DNA of 8,120 nt from Colimorpha sp045639845 (GTDB lineage: Bacteria > Bacteroidota > Bacteroidia > Bacteroidales > P3), in assembly GCA_045639845.1 (NCBI GenBank), contig JAZUDW010000010.1, forward strand, positions 1 to 8,120, read 5' to 3'. Each line of letters opens with the position of its first letter. Position 1 is the stretch's first letter. The translations under genes and the position numbers were made by a program. This document shows positions 6,066-8,120 of this stretch, one piece after another. Below the pieces are notes generated by a model. That model had not been told where the DNA came from. It worked only from the letters and a program-made list of their open reading frames with translations, and ran no database searches.

Positions 6066-7991
6066 TTATTGAGAGTTAGTAGTATTATCTTCATTCTTTG
6101 CTTTAGCCTTTTTGCTTTTGGCAGCACCACCCTTCTTTGCAGGCTTAGCCGCTGGAGCCGTCTCTGTAAAGGCCACATGACGGTTCGAGTTGTCGGCCAT
6201 CACCTCGGCCACCAGCTGATACACCATCTGCTTCATCTCCTCCATAAACTGTTCGGCGCCGAACTTCTTATTCTCGATATCGCGGAGTTTTTTCTCCCAC
6301 TGTCCCGTAAGCTCAGCACTTTTAAGCAGATCTTCGTGAATAATCTGTATCAGTTCCACACCTGTAGCAGTAGCAATAAGGCTCTTACGTTCCTTGCGGA
6401 TATAATTACGCTTAAAGAGGGTCTCAATGATAGCCGCACGAGTAGAAGGACGGCCAATACCATTCTCCTTCAAAGCATCGCGAAGCTCTTCATCTTCCAC
6501 CATACGTCCGGCTGTCTCCATAGCTCTAAGCAAGGTCGCCTCGGTATAGGGCTTAGGAGGAGTGGTCCATTTTTCGGCCAACTGAGGCACATGAGGACCA
6601 TGCTCGCCCACATCGAAATGCGGCAAAGTACGCTCCTCATCATCCTTTTCTTTCTCGTCGTCAGCACCCTGCTGTTGGGATTTTCCCCATTCAAACACAG
6701 CACGCCAACCAGGAGCCTCGATCTGTTTACCACTGGTTTTGAACTCTACAGCCTTTCCCACTAAGGGATTCACCTCGCCCATAACAGTAGTGGTGAGGAA
6801 CTGACAGTCTGGATAGAACACAGCAATGAAATGGCGAGCCACCAAATCGAACACAAGTTTCTCTTCGCGCGACAGCGACACAGTAGCCGGATTCACACCG
6901 GTGGGAATAATCGCATGGTGGTCGGTAACCTTCGAGGAATCGAAAACCTTTTTGCTTTTAATAAGCTTCTTACCGCGTAAAGGCTCCAACAGTGCGGCAT
7001 AAGGTTGCAAACCATTGAGAATCTGTCCGCACTTAGGATATATGTCGTCACTCAGGAAAGTGGTATCTACACGAGGATAAGTTGTCACCTTCTTTTCATA
7101 AAGCGACTGAATATATTTCAACGTGTCGTCGGCCGAAAAGGAAAACTTCTTGTTGCACTCCACTTGAAGCGACGTAAGGTCGAACAGTCTGGGAGGAGCC
7201 TCCTTGCCCTTTTTGGCCTCCACCTTGGTAATCTCAAAGTCGCGATCTTGGATTTTGGCCAGATCGTCACGTCCGGCTTCCTCGTTTTCTATCTTGCCCT
7301 GTGTGGCAGTGAAAAGGGCTTCGCGATACATGGTTGACAAGACGAAATACTGTTGAGGAACGAAGTTTTGTATCTCCAGCTGACGATTCACAATCAAAGC
7401 CAGTGTAGGCGTCTGCACACGGCCTATCGAAAGTAGCTGATTGTTGGATGCATAGCGGAGCGTATAGAGTCTTGTGGCATTCATACCCAACAGCCAGTCA
7501 CCCATAGCACGGCACAAACCAGCTAGATATAGAGGTTGGTATTCTTCTTGTGGTTTTAAAGTACTGAACCCCTCGCGTATGGCCTCTTCTGTAAGCGAGG
7601 ATATCCACAAACGGCTCACAGGGCAGCGAGCACCTGCTTTCTGCATCACCCATCGCTGTATCAGCTCACCCTCTTGCCCGGCATCACCACAGTTGACTAT
7701 ACGCTCAGCCTGCTGCATAAGTTTCTCTATCACAGAAAACTGACGCTTATAAGTATCGTTCTCTATGAGCTTTATGCCAAACGGCTTGGGTATCATTGGC
7801 AGATAGAAGGTACTCCAACGTTTCCATTCAGCACTATATTCATGAGGTTCCTTCAGCGTGCAAAGATGGCCATAGGTCCACGTAACCTGATAGCCGTTGC
7901 CTTCCATATAGCCGTCGTGCGCCACATTGGCGCCTATGACTTTGGCTATATCTTTGGCAACGCTAGGTTTCTCGGCAATACAAACAATCAT
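6066..7991 (-). CDS. topB: DNA topoisomerase III (type IA)
   Basis: This is a 641-residue type IA topoisomerase, which cuts one DNA strand through a 5'-phosphotyrosine link and passes another strand, helping to decatenate replication and recombination intermediates. The TOPRIM domain starts at residue 1 (IAEKPSVAKDIAKVIG, catalytic Glu7) and contains CGDAGQEGELIQRW (101-114). Here the acidic triad reads Asp103, Gly105, Glu107, the D-x-G-x-E form seen in many TopB proteins. SIGRVQTPTLAL (188-199) marks the next conserved block. The active tyrosine is Tyr305 in TTYPRVDT, with Arg307 beside it. DHHAIIPTG (357-365), PKPYTEATLLRAM (479-491) and GIGRPSTRAAII (511-522) complete the core. The protein ends in an Ala/Lys-rich tail (about 611-632) with no zinc-finger cysteines. 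The highly acidic stretch at 444-453 looks like a flexible insert. The ATG at 7991 lies directly before the TOPRIM strand. Confidence 0.96.
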   Translation of the reverse strand: MIVCIAEKPSVAKDIAKVIGANVAHDGYMEGNGYQVTWTYGHLCTLKEPHEYSAEWKRWSTFYLPMIPKPFGIKLIENDTYKRQFSVIEKLMQQAERIVNCGDAGQEGELIQRWVMQKAGARCPVSRLWISSLTEEAIREGFSTLKPQEEYQPLYLAGLCRAMGDWLLGMNATRLYTLRYASNNQLLSIGRVQTPTLALIVNRQLEIQNFVPQQYFVLSTMYREALFTATQGKIENEEAGRDDLAKIQDRDFEITKVEAKKGKEAPPRLFDLTSLQVECNKKFSFSADDTLKYIQSLYEKKVTTYPRVDTTFLSDDIYPKCGQILNGLQPYAALLEPLRGKKLIKSKKVFDSSKVTDHHAIIPTGVNPATVSLSREEKLVFDLVARHFIAVFYPDCQFLTTTVMGEVNPLVGKAVEFKTSGKQIEAPGWRAVFEWGKSQQQGADDEKEKDDEERTLPHFDVGEHGPHVPQLAEKWTTPPKPYTEATLLRAMETAGRMVEDEELRDALKENGIGRPSTRAAIIETLFKRNYIRKERKSLIATATGVELIQIIHEDLLKSAELTGQWEKKLRDIENKKFGAEQFMEEMKQMVYQLVAEVMADNSNRHVAFTETAPAAKPAKKGGAAKSKKAKAKNEDNTTNSQ

Positions 7992-8120
7992 GGATAATTC
8001 TTAAGGTGGGTTCTATAAATTCATTTCTTGCGATTTTGAATGGATTGTCGAACAGATTGCTGTGCGAAACGAGGGCGCATGGCGGGCTATGCAACCGAGT
8101 GACGCCCTTTCGAAAGACGA
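7992..8120. other. Region upstream of topB with no firm gene
   Basis: These 129 bases hold the topB leader and whatever precedes it. On the minus strand a frame is open from the right edge to a TAG at 8015-8013, 21 bases before topB; its 35-residue translation (ending SKSQEMNL) resembles no family I know. On the plus strand two frames are also open to the edge, one with an ATG at 8089. Because several frames are open in a GC-rich stretch, none is convincing. No TAnnTTTG promoter motif is visible close to topB. Confidence 0.5.
8065..8112. repeat. GC-rich imperfect inverted repeat / possible hairpin
   Basis: CGAA (8065-8068) plus AGGGCG (8072-8077) pairs with CGCCCT plus TTCG (8103-8112), giving a ten-base-pair stem interrupted by a three-base bulge (8069-8071). 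The 25-base interior holds a further short pair, CAT (8078-8080) with ATG (8089-8091), around GGCGGGCT. There is no T-run on either side, so it does not look like an intrinsic terminator. It may be a structured leader or a dispersed palindromic repeat; its function is unknown. Confidence 0.45.

Overview
The window is a compact stretch of bacterial chromosome with nine protein genes. All are read on the minus strand, so transcription runs from high to low coordinates. The protein families point to the order Bacteroidales: a TopB with a DAGQEGELIQRW-type TOPRIM motif, a stand-alone TSCPD protein, YitT proteins and a Bacteroidales-like FolE. None of the nine starts is preceded by a clear GGAGG-type Shine-Dalgarno sequence; the upstream regions are mostly A/T-rich, which also fits this phylum. 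A Prevotellaceae-like or related gut lineage is plausible, but the genus cannot be fixed from the sequence.

Layout in transcription order: topB, DNA topoisomerase III (7991-6066); a YggS/PLPBP-family PLP-binding protein (6063-5371); a small four-cysteine TSCPD protein (5336-5043); three tandem YitT-family membrane proteins (5006-4131, 4090-3206, 3196-2312); rpe, ribulose-phosphate 3-epimerase (2247-1594); an RlmI-type 23S rRNA cytosine methyltransferase (1507-284); and the N-terminal 89 codons of folE, GTP cyclohydrolase I (267-1, running off the left edge). Gaps between genes are 2 to 86 bases. I see no convincing intrinsic terminator or consensus Bacteroidetes promoter (TTTG...TAnnTTTG) in any of them. 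The genes could form one or two long transcripts, but this is inference from spacing.

Most genes are housekeeping: DNA decatenation, PLP homeostasis, the pentose phosphate pathway, rRNA modification and pterin synthesis. The accessory-looking part is the centre, where a stand-alone TSCPD protein of unknown function precedes three diverged copies of a YitT membrane protein with C-terminal DUF2179 domains. The two upstream copies are the most alike, and all three keep the GGN(S/T)GGTD motif. I see no mobile element, CRISPR array, RNA gene or defence system, and nothing that I can defend as a wholly new system. The 129 bases upstream of topB contain a GC-rich hairpin-forming stretch that could be a dispersed repeat or a leader element.
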